A DNA stretch of 64,000 bases from JAXGYV01 sp040772045 (GTDB lineage Bacteria; Actinomycetota; Thermoleophilia; UBA2241), in the NCBI GenBank assembly GCA_040772045.1, contig JAXGYV010000005.1, positions 66,591 through 130,590 on the forward strand, in the 5' to 3' direction. Positions 45,147-52,302 of this stretch are shown one piece after another. Positions within the stretch are counted from its first letter, which is position 1; every line of letters begins with the position of its first letter. The notes below the pieces were generated by a model. That model was not told the origin of the DNA, made no database searches, and worked only from the letters and a program-made list of their open reading frames with translations. The translations under genes and the position numbers were made by a program.

Positions 45147-45890
45147 CTACCACACCACCTCGAAGCGGCATTCGCGGTCGCCGGCGGCCAGACAGGTAAG
45201 CGCGCGGAGCCGGGCCTCGTCTACGGCGAGGAGGCCGGCGATCAGACCCCGATCGAGGCTGCACACCACGTGCGGCGTGGCGAGCGCCGGCTCGGCGAAT
45301 ACGCAGACGCCGATCGACAGCGCCGTACGCTCACCGTCTTCTCCGCGCGCCGCGCACCCGCCCTCGTTCAACCAATCGGCCACCACGAGAGCAGAGGGGG
45401 CAACCGCCGCTTTCCCCGTCGCGCCGCTCCCGCGCGTGAGCTGACGGCCCACCATGCGGCCGTATGCCCATCCCGCCGCCGCGGCAGCCGCCGCCGCCTC
45501 GGCCTGGCTGCTGGCCAGATCCAACATCGCTTCTGCCAGCAAGCGGGCGAGGAGGCTGTACTGCCGCGGCGGGACGGTCACACTCTCCGGCTGGCGAGAG
45601 GCTCGGTACACCTTCGCCGGCCGGCCGGTCGTCGCGGCACGACGAAGATCGGCGCAGAGCACGCCGGCGGCCACGAGCCGTTCGAGGTGGCTACGGGCAA
45701 CCGTACGATGCACGCCGGCAAGATCCCCGGCGGCCGAGGCCGAGAGAGGCTCGGGAGCACGGACCACCAGCTCGTAGAGCAGCCGCCGCGTCGGATCGGA
45801 GAACGCATCCCCGAACCGGGTCAACCCGTCGTTATCGTGCTGCCATGAGGCAGACATGTGCCATGAGGCGGACATCCGTATCGCGTGCAT
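45147..45890 (-). CDS. SufR/COG2345-like winged-helix regulator
   Basis: 247 residues. The N-terminal half is an ArsR-type winged helix (FSDPTRRLLYELV, AGDLAGVHRTVARSHLERLV, TGRPAKVYRAS). The C-terminal half matches the COG2345 ligand domain, with GVCVFAEPA, HVVCSLDRGLIAGLL and CLAAGDRECRFEV, giving three or four Cys at the positions that bind an Fe-S cluster in SufR relatives. A redox- or iron-responsive repressor is therefore plausible. The ATG at 45890 follows ATAGG; two more in-frame ATGs follow within 20 codons, the leader codons repeating MSASWxM. An inverted repeat upstream (45918-45940) may be its own operator. Confidence 0.78.
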   Translation of the reverse strand: MHAIRMSASWHMSASWQHDNDGLTRFGDAFSDPTRRLLYELVVRAPEPLSASAAGDLAGVHRTVARSHLERLVAAGVLCADLRRAATTGRPAKVYRASRQPESVTVPPRQYSLLARLLAEAMLDLASSQAEAAAAAAAAGWAYGRMVGRQLTRGSGATGKAAVAPSALVVADWLNEGGCAARGEDGERTALSIGVCVFAEPALATPHVVCSLDRGLIAGLLAVDEARLRALTCLAAGDRECRFEVVW

Positions 45891-45917
45891 CCTATCAGCC
45901 GCCACGACGTTTTGAGT

Positions 45918-45940
45918 GTGACAGCCCTCTCAACTGTCAC
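45918..45940. promoter_or_regulatory. Candidate operator of the SufR-like gene
   Basis: GTGACAG and CTGTCAC form an exact 7-bp inverted repeat with a 9-base centre, 28 bases upstream of the regulator start. Size and place suit an autoregulatory operator. Confidence 0.45.
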
Positions 45941-46048
45941 GGAGGGCCGGGCGGCCCGTCTCGTCGACGGCGCGGTGCGAGGATCACGCACTACAGGCTC
46001 GCCCCGCCGCCGCCGTGATACCGCGACGAGGGAGGAGACGACAGCCTG

Positions 46049-46077
46049 TTGACGAGTGGCGCCATCGGTTGTAGCAT
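46049..46077 (+). promoter_or_regulatory. Promoter of a candidate small RNA
   Basis: TTGACG (46049-46054) and TAGCAT (46072-46077) with an exact 17-base spacer on the plus strand. No plus-strand gene follows; the predicted transcript starts at about 46084 and runs to the hairpin at 46167-46198. Confidence 0.55.
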
Positions 46078-46083
46078 TTCAGT

Positions 46084-46200
46084 GCGTTCTCACCCTCACA
46101 ATAGAACGCTCGTGAGGCCTTCTCCAGGCATCTGCCCCTACCCCAGGTGCCGTGGAGCACGGCCCGAAAGGCGGCGCTTCCCTCCAGGCGCCGCCTTTCC
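46084..46200 (+). ncRNA. Candidate structured small RNA, about 117 nt
   Basis: Between a plausible promoter and a terminator-like hairpin the sequence folds into three successive stems. Hairpin 1: GCGTTCT (46084-46090) with AGAACGC (46103-46109). Hairpin 2: CTCCA plus GGCATCTG (46122-46134) with CAGGTGCC and TGGAG (46144-46157), around a loop of C-rich sequence CCCCTACCC. Hairpin 3: 46167-46177 with 46188-46198, then TTTCCTT. No open frame of note is inside. A C-rich loop of this type often pairs with ribosome-binding sites in Gram-positive sRNAs. It does not match SRP, 6S or tmRNA signatures I know. Unverified. Confidence 0.4.
46167..46198. terminator. Bidirectional hairpin terminator
   Basis: AAAGGCGGCGC (46167-46177) pairs perfectly with GCGCCGCCTTT (46188-46198), loop 10. 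On the minus strand it lies six bases past the HAD gene stop and is followed by TTTCGGG; on the plus strand TTTCCTT follows. It probably ends the HAD transcript and the candidate small RNA. Confidence 0.7.
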
Positions 46201-46203
46201 TTG

Positions 46204-47085
46204 CTAGGGACCCGCCGGCGGTTCGCCGGCGTCGCACGCTCGTTCCCACGGCAACGCCGAGAGCCGCAGCAGGAAAGACGCCAGCTCGGTCTGCGGCATG
46301 ACGACGTCGGCCGCCTGCCACACACACCGCGCGCCCTCGGCCATAGCTACCGCGAACCCGGCCCATTCCAGCATGTCGACGTCGTTCATCCCATCCCCGC
46401 ACGCCACTGAATGTGCTCTCCCCACACCCCAGTGACGGCCGAGGAACTCGAGGGCACTGCGTTTGGTGGCCGTTGACGCAGTTATCTCGACGTAGCCGGG
46501 CTGCGAGAGAGAGATCGCCAGCTCATCTTTCCAGCGTTCCCGTAGTTCGGGCAAGAGCGAGACGGCGTCGGCGGCGGCCGTCATGAGGAGCAGCTTATCG
46601 GGCGCCGTGGACTGAACGAGGTGCTCCAGATCGTCGTCGAGTATGTAATCCACGCCGGTCCGCTGGACGTACAGGCACGTCCAGGCATCGAGTCGCTCCA
46701 CGTGAAGCTGGTCGTCGACGAATGCGTTCACGTGACGATCGCGCGCACGGGCGAAGCGTACTACCGCAGCCGCCACGCTCGCGGGCACCGGACGGTGCCG
46801 TAACTGGCGGCCGTCAGCCAGATCCGCGACGAGCGCGCCCTGATAGCAGACCACGGTCCCGTCCACGATGCCGAGGAGCGCCGCGACACGGCGAGCGCTC
46901 TGGAACATGCGGCCCGTGCAGATCACCACGCGCACGCCGCTCGCCGCGAGCGCGGCGAGCGCCACCGCCATTTCGGAGGAAGGCTCGCCATGCAGGGGCA
47001 GCAACGTGCCATCCAAATCGGCGGCCACGAGCCGCGGCCGTACCGCGGGGAGGAAGCCGGTACCCAGGCGCAGAGGGAGTCTCAC
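46204..47085 (-). CDS. HAD-superfamily (Cof-type) sugar/nucleotide phosphatase
   Basis: 293-residue Cof/YbiV-like phosphatase. Motif I DLDGTLL (Asp nucleophile about 23), motif II ICTGR, motif III Lys in STATKRSALEFL, and motif IV CGDGMNDVDML with the IIB cap between. Such enzymes dephosphorylate sugar phosphates, FMN/PLP precursors or are broad. A GTG start at 47085 is used and lacks a good ribosome site; Cof proteins are about 270 residues, so the first 20 residues may not be translated. Flanked on both sides by plus-strand small-RNA candidates. Confidence 0.88.
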   Translation of the reverse strand: MRLPLRLGTGFLPAVRPRLVAADLDGTLLPLHGEPSSEMAVALAALAASGVRVVICTGRMFQSARRVAALLGIVDGTVVCYQGALVADLADGRQLRHRPVPASVAAAVVRFARARDRHVNAFVDDQLHVERLDAWTCLYVQRTGVDYILDDDLEHLVQSTAPDKLLLMTAAADAVSLLPELRERWKDELAISLSQPGYVEITASTATKRSALEFLGRHWGVGRAHSVACGDGMNDVDMLEWAGFAVAMAEGARCVWQAADVVMPQTELASFLLRLSALPWERACDAGEPPAGP

Positions 47086-47109
47086 CGGCCGTGGAACGGC
47101 GGCCGCAGG

Positions 47110-47214
47110 TGTGACCAGGCCTCGGTCGGGGTACAGTGAGCTACGAAGCGGAGAAGACGGATCCTCAACAGAGGTCGCTTCTCAAAGAGACCTGGTGAAC
47201 ACCAGGTCTCTTTT
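47110..47214 (+). ncRNA. Second candidate small RNA with promoter and terminator
   Basis: TGTGAC (47110-47115) and TACAGT (47132-47137) are 16 bases apart; a transcript from about 47144 would begin with GAAGCG (47145-47150), which pairs with CGCTTC (47176-47181) around an inner CCTC-AACA-GAGG hairpin. It ends in a strong stem at 47184-47213 followed by TTTTCGTT. About 70 nt, no open frame. The alternative is that the last stem only terminates the minus-strand operon and that the promoter resemblance is chance. Confidence 0.3.
47184..47214. terminator. Strong intrinsic terminator, probably bidirectional
   Basis: AAAGAGACCTGGTG (47184-47197) is the exact complement of 47200-47213. The plus strand continues TTTTCGTT, the minus strand TTTGAG. 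It lies 41 bases beyond the last gene of the Asp23 operon and so is likely to end that transcript as well. Confidence 0.75.
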
Positions 47215-47254
47215 CGTTGGGACGCGCTCCTCCAGCCGAGGCCAGGAGGAATGG

Positions 47255-47434
47255 TCACTTCCTGCGGAAGCTGTCGAAGAGCTTGTACAGGTCGACCTGA
47301 CCCTCAAAGACACCGGCGACGAGCCAGCCGATGAAGGCGCAGAGCCCAATGAACAGCATCTCGCCGAAGCCGAGCCACATCCAGAGGAAGCCCACAAGGG
47401 CTCCGCCCAGAAGCCCAGCGTTCCGTCCTTTCAC
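47255..47434 (-). CDS. DUF2273 small membrane protein
   Basis: 59 residues with two hydrophobic segments (GLLGGALVGFLWMWLGFGEM and LFIGLCAFIGWLVAGVF) and a basic end DLYKLFDSFRRK, the standard form of DUF2273. The family accompanies Asp23 and AmaP in Gram-positive bacteria. The GTG start at 47434 overlaps the preceding stop (GTGA) and has AAGGAGC upstream. Last gene of the operon. Confidence 0.88.
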   Translation of the reverse strand: MKGRNAGLLGGALVGFLWMWLGFGEMLFIGLCAFIGWLVAGVFEGQVDLYKLFDSFRRK

Positions 47435-47991
47435 GCTCCTTCCCTGCCCTTCACGTCGAGCTTCTCGACATCGAGGTCCACGCGCGTCAGGTCGAGACCC
47501 GTGGCTCGCCGCAACTCGCGCCGTACCACCGCCGCGACCTGCGTCCGGAGCCCCAGGAGATCGCAGCATCCGCGGAGCTGCACCAGGACTCGCGCGCTGT
47601 ACGCATGACCCGTTGTACACAACACTACCTTGACCGCGTGGAGCACGGGAAGCTGCCGATGCAAGACCTCGGCTAGCAGGCGATCGAGCGTCGCGGCCTC
47701 CACCACAACCGCCGCGTTGGACTCCCCCAAGTCGAGCCTCCGTACTCCCGATGAGCGCCGGCGGAGCAGACGCAGCGCGGCAGCTCCACAGACAATCGCC
47801 GCCAGTGCGGCTACCACACCCGCCACAGTCGGCCGTATCCAGCCACTGTCGGATACCAGCCACGAAGTCCAGGCGGGCAACTCCCAGATGACTCCAGCCT
47901 GGGCGGCCAGCAAAACCTCCCGCACGAGCGCGGCTCCGGCGATAGCGGCGCCGACCAAACCAGCCACTGCGATGACCGCACGCGCGATCAT
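47431..47991 (-). CDS. AmaP-like membrane protein, second copy
   Basis: 186 residues: two N-terminal membrane segments (about 5-28 and 55-78) and a soluble C-terminal part with ESNAAVVVEAATLDRLLAEV and VRRELRRATGLDLTRVDLDV, the usual AmaP/Asp23-related strand-helix pattern. AmaP anchors Asp23 to the membrane in Staphylococcus. This copy overlaps the AmaP-like gene before it by ATGA and is diverged from it, so the pair may anchor or cap different Asp23 complexes. Confidence 0.78.
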   Translation of the reverse strand: MIARAVIAVAGLVGAAIAGAALVREVLLAAQAGVIWELPAWTSWLVSDSGWIRPTVAGVVAALAAIVCGAAALRLLRRRSSGVRRLDLGESNAAVVVEAATLDRLLAEVLHRQLPVLHAVKVVLCTTGHAYSARVLVQLRGCCDLLGLRTQVAAVVRRELRRATGLDLTRVDLDVEKLDVKGREGA

Positions 47992-48560
47992 CGCAGGTAC
48001 ATCCGCAGACGTCGGATGCTCACGACGTCGACCGACACCGCGGGCGTCGCCGGCGGCAAGCCGGCGGTATCGCACAGCGCGCTCCGCACCGCTCGCTCGC
48101 CGATGCCGCGCAGCGTCGTCGCATCGGCCAGCGGACGGGCGATGATCTCCACCTCGGCCGCCAACCGGCCTCTTCGCAGGCGCACTCGCGGCGCGACGCG
48201 CAGAACATCCGGATGCGCCGCCAGCTCGGCTCTCACGAGCTGTTCCAGCGCTCCGGCTCGGACCACGACGTCGCCCTCTTCTGAGGCAAACCGCAGCACC
48301 AGGTCGCGCTGGCGCAAGCCGACCGCGAGTACCAGAAGCGAGACGACAAAGGCCAGCAGCAGCAGGCCGATACGCCCACCATGATCGACGGGGACGCCAA
48401 ACTTGCCCCATGGCGAGTAGGTAGAACCGGATGCCACCGCCGCCAGACGGACAGCCAGCAGCGCAAGCGCCACTCCAGCCGCGACGAGGATGACCGCCGC
48501 GAGCACCGAGGCAAAGCGGTCGGCCGTCGCCGCGCGCTCCCTGGCGTCATTCGACGGCAC
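47988..48560 (-). CDS. amaP: AmaP, alkaline shock membrane anchor
   Basis: 190 residues: two membrane segments (about 17-43 and 62-82) then DLVLRFASEEGDVVVRAGAL, ELAAHPDVLRVAPRVRLRRG and a closing RLRMYLR, matching AmaP. GTG start at 48560 with GGGGGGAG upstream, lying inside the end of the Asp23 gene. It should bring the cytosolic Asp23 protein to the membrane. Confidence 0.85.
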   Translation of the reverse strand: MPSNDARERAATADRFASVLAAVILVAAGVALALLAVRLAAVASGSTYSPWGKFGVPVDHGGRIGLLLLAFVVSLLVLAVGLRQRDLVLRFASEEGDVVVRAGALEQLVRAELAAHPDVLRVAPRVRLRRGRLAAEVEIIARPLADATTLRGIGERAVRSALCDTAGLPPATPAVSVDVVSIRRLRMYLR

Positions 48561-48936
48561 TCGCTCCCCCCCCGTCGTCGGGGAAGTGAACGTCGCTTAC
48601 CAGGATGTTGACTGCCCGGACCTTGAGCCCGGTGATCCCCTCCACCTGCGTCCGCACCGCGCCACGGCACAACTCGGCGACCTTCGTCATGTTTGCACCG
48701 TAGGTGACCACGAGCGTGACGTCTACGTCCACCGTGTCGTCTACGATGTCCACGCTAACGCCCTGCGTGCGGCTCTCTCCGCGGAGACTGGAAAGAGCCC
48801 GTGAGGCCGCACCGCCCAGCGCGTGCACACCTTCGATCTCCCTGCATGCGTTGTGGGCGACCTTAGCGACCACATTGTCTGAGATGGTCACCGACCCGTT
48901 GGTCGCCTCGCTCTCGGGGTGCGATACATCGGCCAT
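48547..48936 (-). CDS. Asp23/Gls24 family envelope stress protein
   Basis: 129 residues with the Asp23 core: GSVTISDNVVAKVAHNACRE, IEGVHALGG, VSVDIVDDTVDVDVTLVVTY and GITGLKVRAVNILVSDVHF. The family is abundant in Gram-positive cells under envelope or alkaline stress. ATG at 48936 with AAGGAGG six bases upstream. First of four overlapping genes (Asp23, AmaP, AmaP-like, DUF2273). A 9-bp inverted repeat 42-78 bases upstream may control it. Confidence 0.9.
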   Translation of the reverse strand: MADVSHPESEATNGSVTISDNVVAKVAHNACREIEGVHALGGAASRALSSLRGESRTQGVSVDIVDDTVDVDVTLVVTYGANMTKVAELCRGAVRTQVEGITGLKVRAVNILVSDVHFPDDGGGASAVE

Positions 48937-48977
48937 GGCGCCTCCTTGACGTGTCGCGTGCACCTGCAACTCTACTC

Positions 48978-49014
48978 GGATTCACGTCTCCCGCGCATCA
49001 TGGGCCGTGAATCC
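48978..49014. promoter_or_regulatory. Inverted repeat upstream of the Asp23 operon
   Basis: GGATTCACG (48978-48986) and CGTGAATCC (49006-49014) are exact complements 19 bases apart. They sit in the 169-bp gap between the nrdJ stop and the Asp23 start, in the expected promoter region. Either a regulator site with two half-sites or a leader hairpin. Confidence 0.45.
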
Positions 49015-49105
49015 GGCATCGACGACCACTCGACAGGTAGGCCGCCGACTGAGAGATCCGGCCGCGCGCCGCGCGGAAGGCACGCCGAAGACAGCAGAGA
49101 ACCCG

Positions 49106-51337
49106 TCAGCCGCACCTCGAGTAGCCGCACAGCCTGCAGACCATGCACCCGCCCTCGTGCTCGATAACTCCACCGCAGTCTGGACACGCGCCCTGCGCCA
49201 CCTCGACGAGGGTGAGCTGCGGCTCCGGAGTACCGGAGCTGGCCGCGCCCAGCACGTAACGACGCTCGAGCGCCTTGCCGATCGCATCGGCACAGCTGGT
49301 GCAGGCGTTGGGCCCCAGGCCGTAGGGGACGTGGCAGCGAATGCCCTTCAGCTGCTCCACGATCTCCATCGGCTGAGCGCCTTTCTTCAAGGCGAGCGAG
49401 ATGAGCCGCCCGAGGGCTTCGGTGTTCGAGGAGGCACAGCCGCCGGCCTTGCCCATGTTGGCGAACACCTCGCGAGCTCCGAGCTCATCGTCGTTCATGA
49501 TCACGAACAGCTTGCCGCACCCCGTTTCCACCCGCTCGGTGGCGCCGGAGAGCAGCCGCGGGCGCGAAGGTCGCGTAACCGCGAGGCCGGCGACCGGATC
49601 GCGCGGCTGCTCCTTCTTCTTCTGCCCGACGTTGAGAACCTGCTCTTCGCGACTGCCGTCGCGGTAAATAGTGACACCCTTGCACCCCGCCTGAAAGGCG
49701 AGCAGGTACACCTTTTCCACGTCCTCGACGGTGGCATGGTGGGGGAAATTGACCGTCTTGGAGACAGCGTTGTCCGTATGACGCTGGAACGCCGCCTGCA
49801 GCCGGATGTGCCACTCGGGCGAGACGTCGTGGGCGGTGGCGAACACGCGTCGCCACCGCTCGGGCACCTCGTCGATGTGACGCACGGACCCCTCTTCAGC
49901 GATGCGCTTCATGAGCGCCTCGGAGTAGAAGCCCTCGCGGCGAGCGACCTGCTCGAAGTAGGGGTGTACCTCGAGCATCTCGTCGTCGTCGAGCACCTTG
50001 CGGCGCACGTAGCTGACGGCGAACAGCGGCTCGACCCCGCTTGAGCAGCCGGCGATGATGCTGATGGTACCGGTCGGCGCGATCGTCGTGCGGGTCGCGT
50101 TCCGCACCTTCGCACCACCCGGCGTGTCGTACACCGAGCCCTCGAAATTGGGAAACACCCCCCGCTCTTCGGCCAGCTCGACCGACGCCGCCGTGGCCTC
50201 CGCCTCCACGAAGCCCATGAGCTCCTCCGCCAACTGCGTGGCCTGATCTGAATCGTAGGGAATGGCGAGTCGGAAGAGCATGTCCGCGAAGCCCATGACG
50301 CCGAGGCCGATCTTGCGGTTGCCGCGCGTCATCTCGGCGATCTGCGGCAACGGGTATTTGTTCACATCGATGACGTCGTCGAGGAAGCGCACGGCAGTGC
50401 GGACGATGCGCCGCAGATGATCGTAGTCTACCCGGCCGTCTTCCACGACCTTGTCCACGTTGATCGAGCCCAGATTACAGCTCTCGTACGGCAGGAGCGG
50501 CTGCTCCCCGCAGGGGTTGGTGCTCTCGATGTCGCCGAGGTGCGGCGTGGGATTGTCTTGGTTGATGCGATCGATGAAGACGATGCCAGGGTCGCCGTTC
50601 TTCCACGCCAACGTGACCATGCTGCGGAAGACCTTGCGCGCGTTCAGGCGCTGAACGACTTCGCCCGAACGCGGATTGACGAGGGAGTACTCGCGATCTT
50701 CCTCCACCGCCCGCATGAACTCGTCAGTGACGGCGACGGAGATGTTGAAGTTGTTCAGGCGATCGTCGTCTTGCTTGGCACAGATGAACTCGAGGATGTC
50801 GGGATGGTCCACGCGCATGATGCCCATGTTGGCGCCACGCCGGGTACCCCCCTGCTTGATGGTCTCGGTGGCGGCGTCGAACACGCTCATGAACGACAGC
50901 GGCCCGGAGGACACGCCCTTGGTGGACGAGACAACGTCGTTACGGGGCCGCACACGCGAGAAGCTGAAGCCAGTGCCGCCACCGCTCTTGTGGATGAGCG
51001 CGGTGTTCTTGATGGCCTCGAAGATGGAGTCCATCGAGTCGCCCACGGGCAGCACGAAACACGCCGAGAGCTGGCCGAGCTCTTTGCCCGCGTTCATCAG
51101 CGTCGGGCTGTTGGGCAGGAACTCGAGGCTCGTCATGAGATCGTAGAACCTGGCCTGCCACTCGTCGAGGGAGGCCGCGGGGTTGTAGAGCCGCTCCGCC
51201 TGCGCGACTGCCCGGGCGACGCGAGCGAACATCTCTTCGGGGGTCTCGAGCAGCTCGCCCTTTTCGCCCTTTCGGAGGTAGCGACGCTGGAGCACCTTCA
51301 ACGCGTTTGCGGAGAGCTCCACTACCTTCTGTCCCAT
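49106..51337 (-). CDS. nrdJ: Adenosylcobalamin-dependent class II ribonucleotide reductase
   Basis: Makes deoxyribonucleotides with a B12 radical, with no oxygen requirement. 743 residues. Visible: FLPNSPTLMNAG, SACFVLPVGDS (redox Cys), SGGGTGFSFSRVRP, RRGANMGIM, STNPCGEQPLLPYESCNLGS (active-site Cys pair and Glu), NRKIGLGVMGFADML, TGTISIIAGCSSGVEPLF, and the C-terminal zinc-like region CPDCGGVIEHEGGCMVCRLC. No N-terminal ATP-cone is seen before MGQKVVELS. ATG at 51337 is preceded by AGAGGGGG. It overlaps nrdR by 16 bases and depends on the cofactor that the riboswitch operon salvages. Confidence 0.94.
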   Translation of the reverse strand: MGQKVVELSANALKVLQRRYLRKGEKGELLETPEEMFARVARAVAQAERLYNPAASLDEWQARFYDLMTSLEFLPNSPTLMNAGKELGQLSACFVLPVGDSMDSIFEAIKNTALIHKSGGGTGFSFSRVRPRNDVVSSTKGVSSGPLSFMSVFDAATETIKQGGTRRGANMGIMRVDHPDILEFICAKQDDDRLNNFNISVAVTDEFMRAVEEDREYSLVNPRSGEVVQRLNARKVFRSMVTLAWKNGDPGIVFIDRINQDNPTPHLGDIESTNPCGEQPLLPYESCNLGSINVDKVVEDGRVDYDHLRRIVRTAVRFLDDVIDVNKYPLPQIAEMTRGNRKIGLGVMGFADMLFRLAIPYDSDQATQLAEELMGFVEAEATAASVELAEERGVFPNFEGSVYDTPGGAKVRNATRTTIAPTGTISIIAGCSSGVEPLFAVSYVRRKVLDDDEMLEVHPYFEQVARREGFYSEALMKRIAEEGSVRHIDEVPERWRRVFATAHDVSPEWHIRLQAAFQRHTDNAVSKTVNFPHHATVEDVEKVYLLAFQAGCKGVTIYRDGSREEQVLNVGQKKKEQPRDPVAGLAVTRPSRPRLLSGATERVETGCGKLFVIMNDDELGAREVFANMGKAGGCASSNTEALGRLISLALKKGAQPMEIVEQLKGIRCHVPYGLGPNACTSCADAIGKALERRYVLGAASSGTPEPQLTLVEVAQGACPDCGGVIEHEGGCMVCRLCGYSRCG

Positions 51338-51993
51338 GATGCCCCCTCTATCTCCTGATCCGGACCGAGCGCGGATTTGCGTTCCCGTTCGTCCGGCACC
51401 TCTCGCGATACACCTGCACGTTCCGCCCGCCACACCGGGCCGCGGCCGCCCGGCGCCTCTTGTGCACCCCACGTAGGGTGCTCAGCCGGACTCGCCGCGG
51501 CGAACACCGCGTCGAGCGCCAACTGGTGACGGTGGGCGGCGGGCTCCTGTTCCAGCCTCGTGAGCTCCTCCTGGAACTCCTCTACGTCCTCGAACTGACG
51601 ATAGACAGAGGCGAACCGCACGTAGGCCACCTTGTCGAGCAGCCGGAGCTGCCGCAGAGCGCGCTCGCCGATTTCGGCTGAGCTGACGCGCTGCAAGCCG
51701 CCTCGACGGAGCTGGCCTTCGATGCCTCCGACCAGCTCCTCCAGCAATTCCAGAGGGATGTCGCGCTTCTCGCAGGCGCGGAGCAGCCCGTTGAGCAGCT
51801 TGCGCCGCGAGAATACCTCCTCGTGACCGTCGCGCTTGACCACTATGAGAGGCATCTCATCGACGCGTTCGTAGGTGGTGAAGCGTTTTTCGCACGCAAG
51901 GCATTCACGGCGGCGGCGGATTGCGTCGCCAGCCGCCGCATCGCGCGAATCGACGACCTTGCTCTCGTGACTGCCACAGTACGGGCATCTCAT
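51322..51993 (-). CDS. nrdR: Transcriptional repressor NrdR with long C-terminal tail
   Basis: Zinc-ribbon/ATP-cone repressor of ribonucleotide reductase genes. 223 residues: MRCPYCGSHESKVVDSR, RRRRECLACEKRFTTYERV (four zinc Cys), then the ATP-cone VVKRDGHEEVFSRRKLLNGL and VRFASVYRQFEDVEEFQEEL. The core ends near 150, where NrdR usually stops; about 70 further residues here are Pro/Ala/Arg-rich and look disordered. ATG at 51993. It overlaps nrdJ, so repressor and target share one transcript with an NrdR box in the promoter. Confidence 0.92.
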   Translation of the reverse strand: MRCPYCGSHESKVVDSRDAAAGDAIRRRRECLACEKRFTTYERVDEMPLIVVKRDGHEEVFSRRKLLNGLLRACEKRDIPLELLEELVGGIEGQLRRGGLQRVSSAEIGERALRQLRLLDKVAYVRFASVYRQFEDVEEFQEELTRLEQEPAAHRHQLALDAVFAAASPAEHPTWGAQEAPGGRGPVWRAERAGVSREVPDERERKSALGPDQEIEGASWDRR

Positions 51994-52017
51994 CCGCACG
52001 GTCCTTCCACAGGATAT

Positions 52018-52033
52018 CCACAATATGTTGTGG
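52018..52033. promoter_or_regulatory. NrdR box
   Basis: CCACAATATGTTGTGG, an almost perfect palindrome matching the NrdR consensus (acaCwAtATaTwGtgt). It lies 24 bases upstream of nrdR and just downstream of the promoter, so the nrdR-nrdJ operon is probably autoregulated. A second box 31-32 bp away is not clear; the sequence around 52049-52064 is only a weak match. Confidence 0.85.
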
Positions 52034-52053
52034 CTGAAGTATCTGAAGACATC

Positions 52054-52081
52054 ACTATAGACCACAGCGCCTCGGACGCAA
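52054..52081 (-). promoter_or_regulatory. Promoter of nrdR-nrdJ
   Basis: Minus strand TTGCGT (52081-52076), 16-base spacer, TATAGT (52059-52054). The NrdR box lies about 20 bases downstream, covering the expected transcription start. Confidence 0.65.
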
Positions 52082-52255
52082 GGCCTCCTGACCCTCTTTC
52101 TCGGTTAGGAGAAGAGAGATGCGACCCGTCATACTCTCGTCTTCAACTATACGGTTAGACTTCCTCCATCACGTGGGTTTCCTGCGTCACCGTCTTCCCC
52201 GCGAGAACGGCAGGCCGTCCAGCGCGTTTGACGAGCCGAAGCCTGGTAGAATCCG

Positions 52256-52289
52256 TCGAGCACGCGCGTCCCTCGGCGTGCGTGCTCGA
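52256..52289. repeat. 10-bp hairpin before the mannosyltransferase gene
   Basis: TCGAGCACGC (52256-52265) and GCGTGCTCGA (52280-52289) pair exactly, loop 14. It ends 13 bases before the GTG start at 52303, directly abutting the GGAGGAG ribosome site. Could be a leader control structure or a terminator remnant; no T-run. Confidence 0.4.
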
Positions 52290-52302
52290 CGGAGGAGCAG
52301 CT

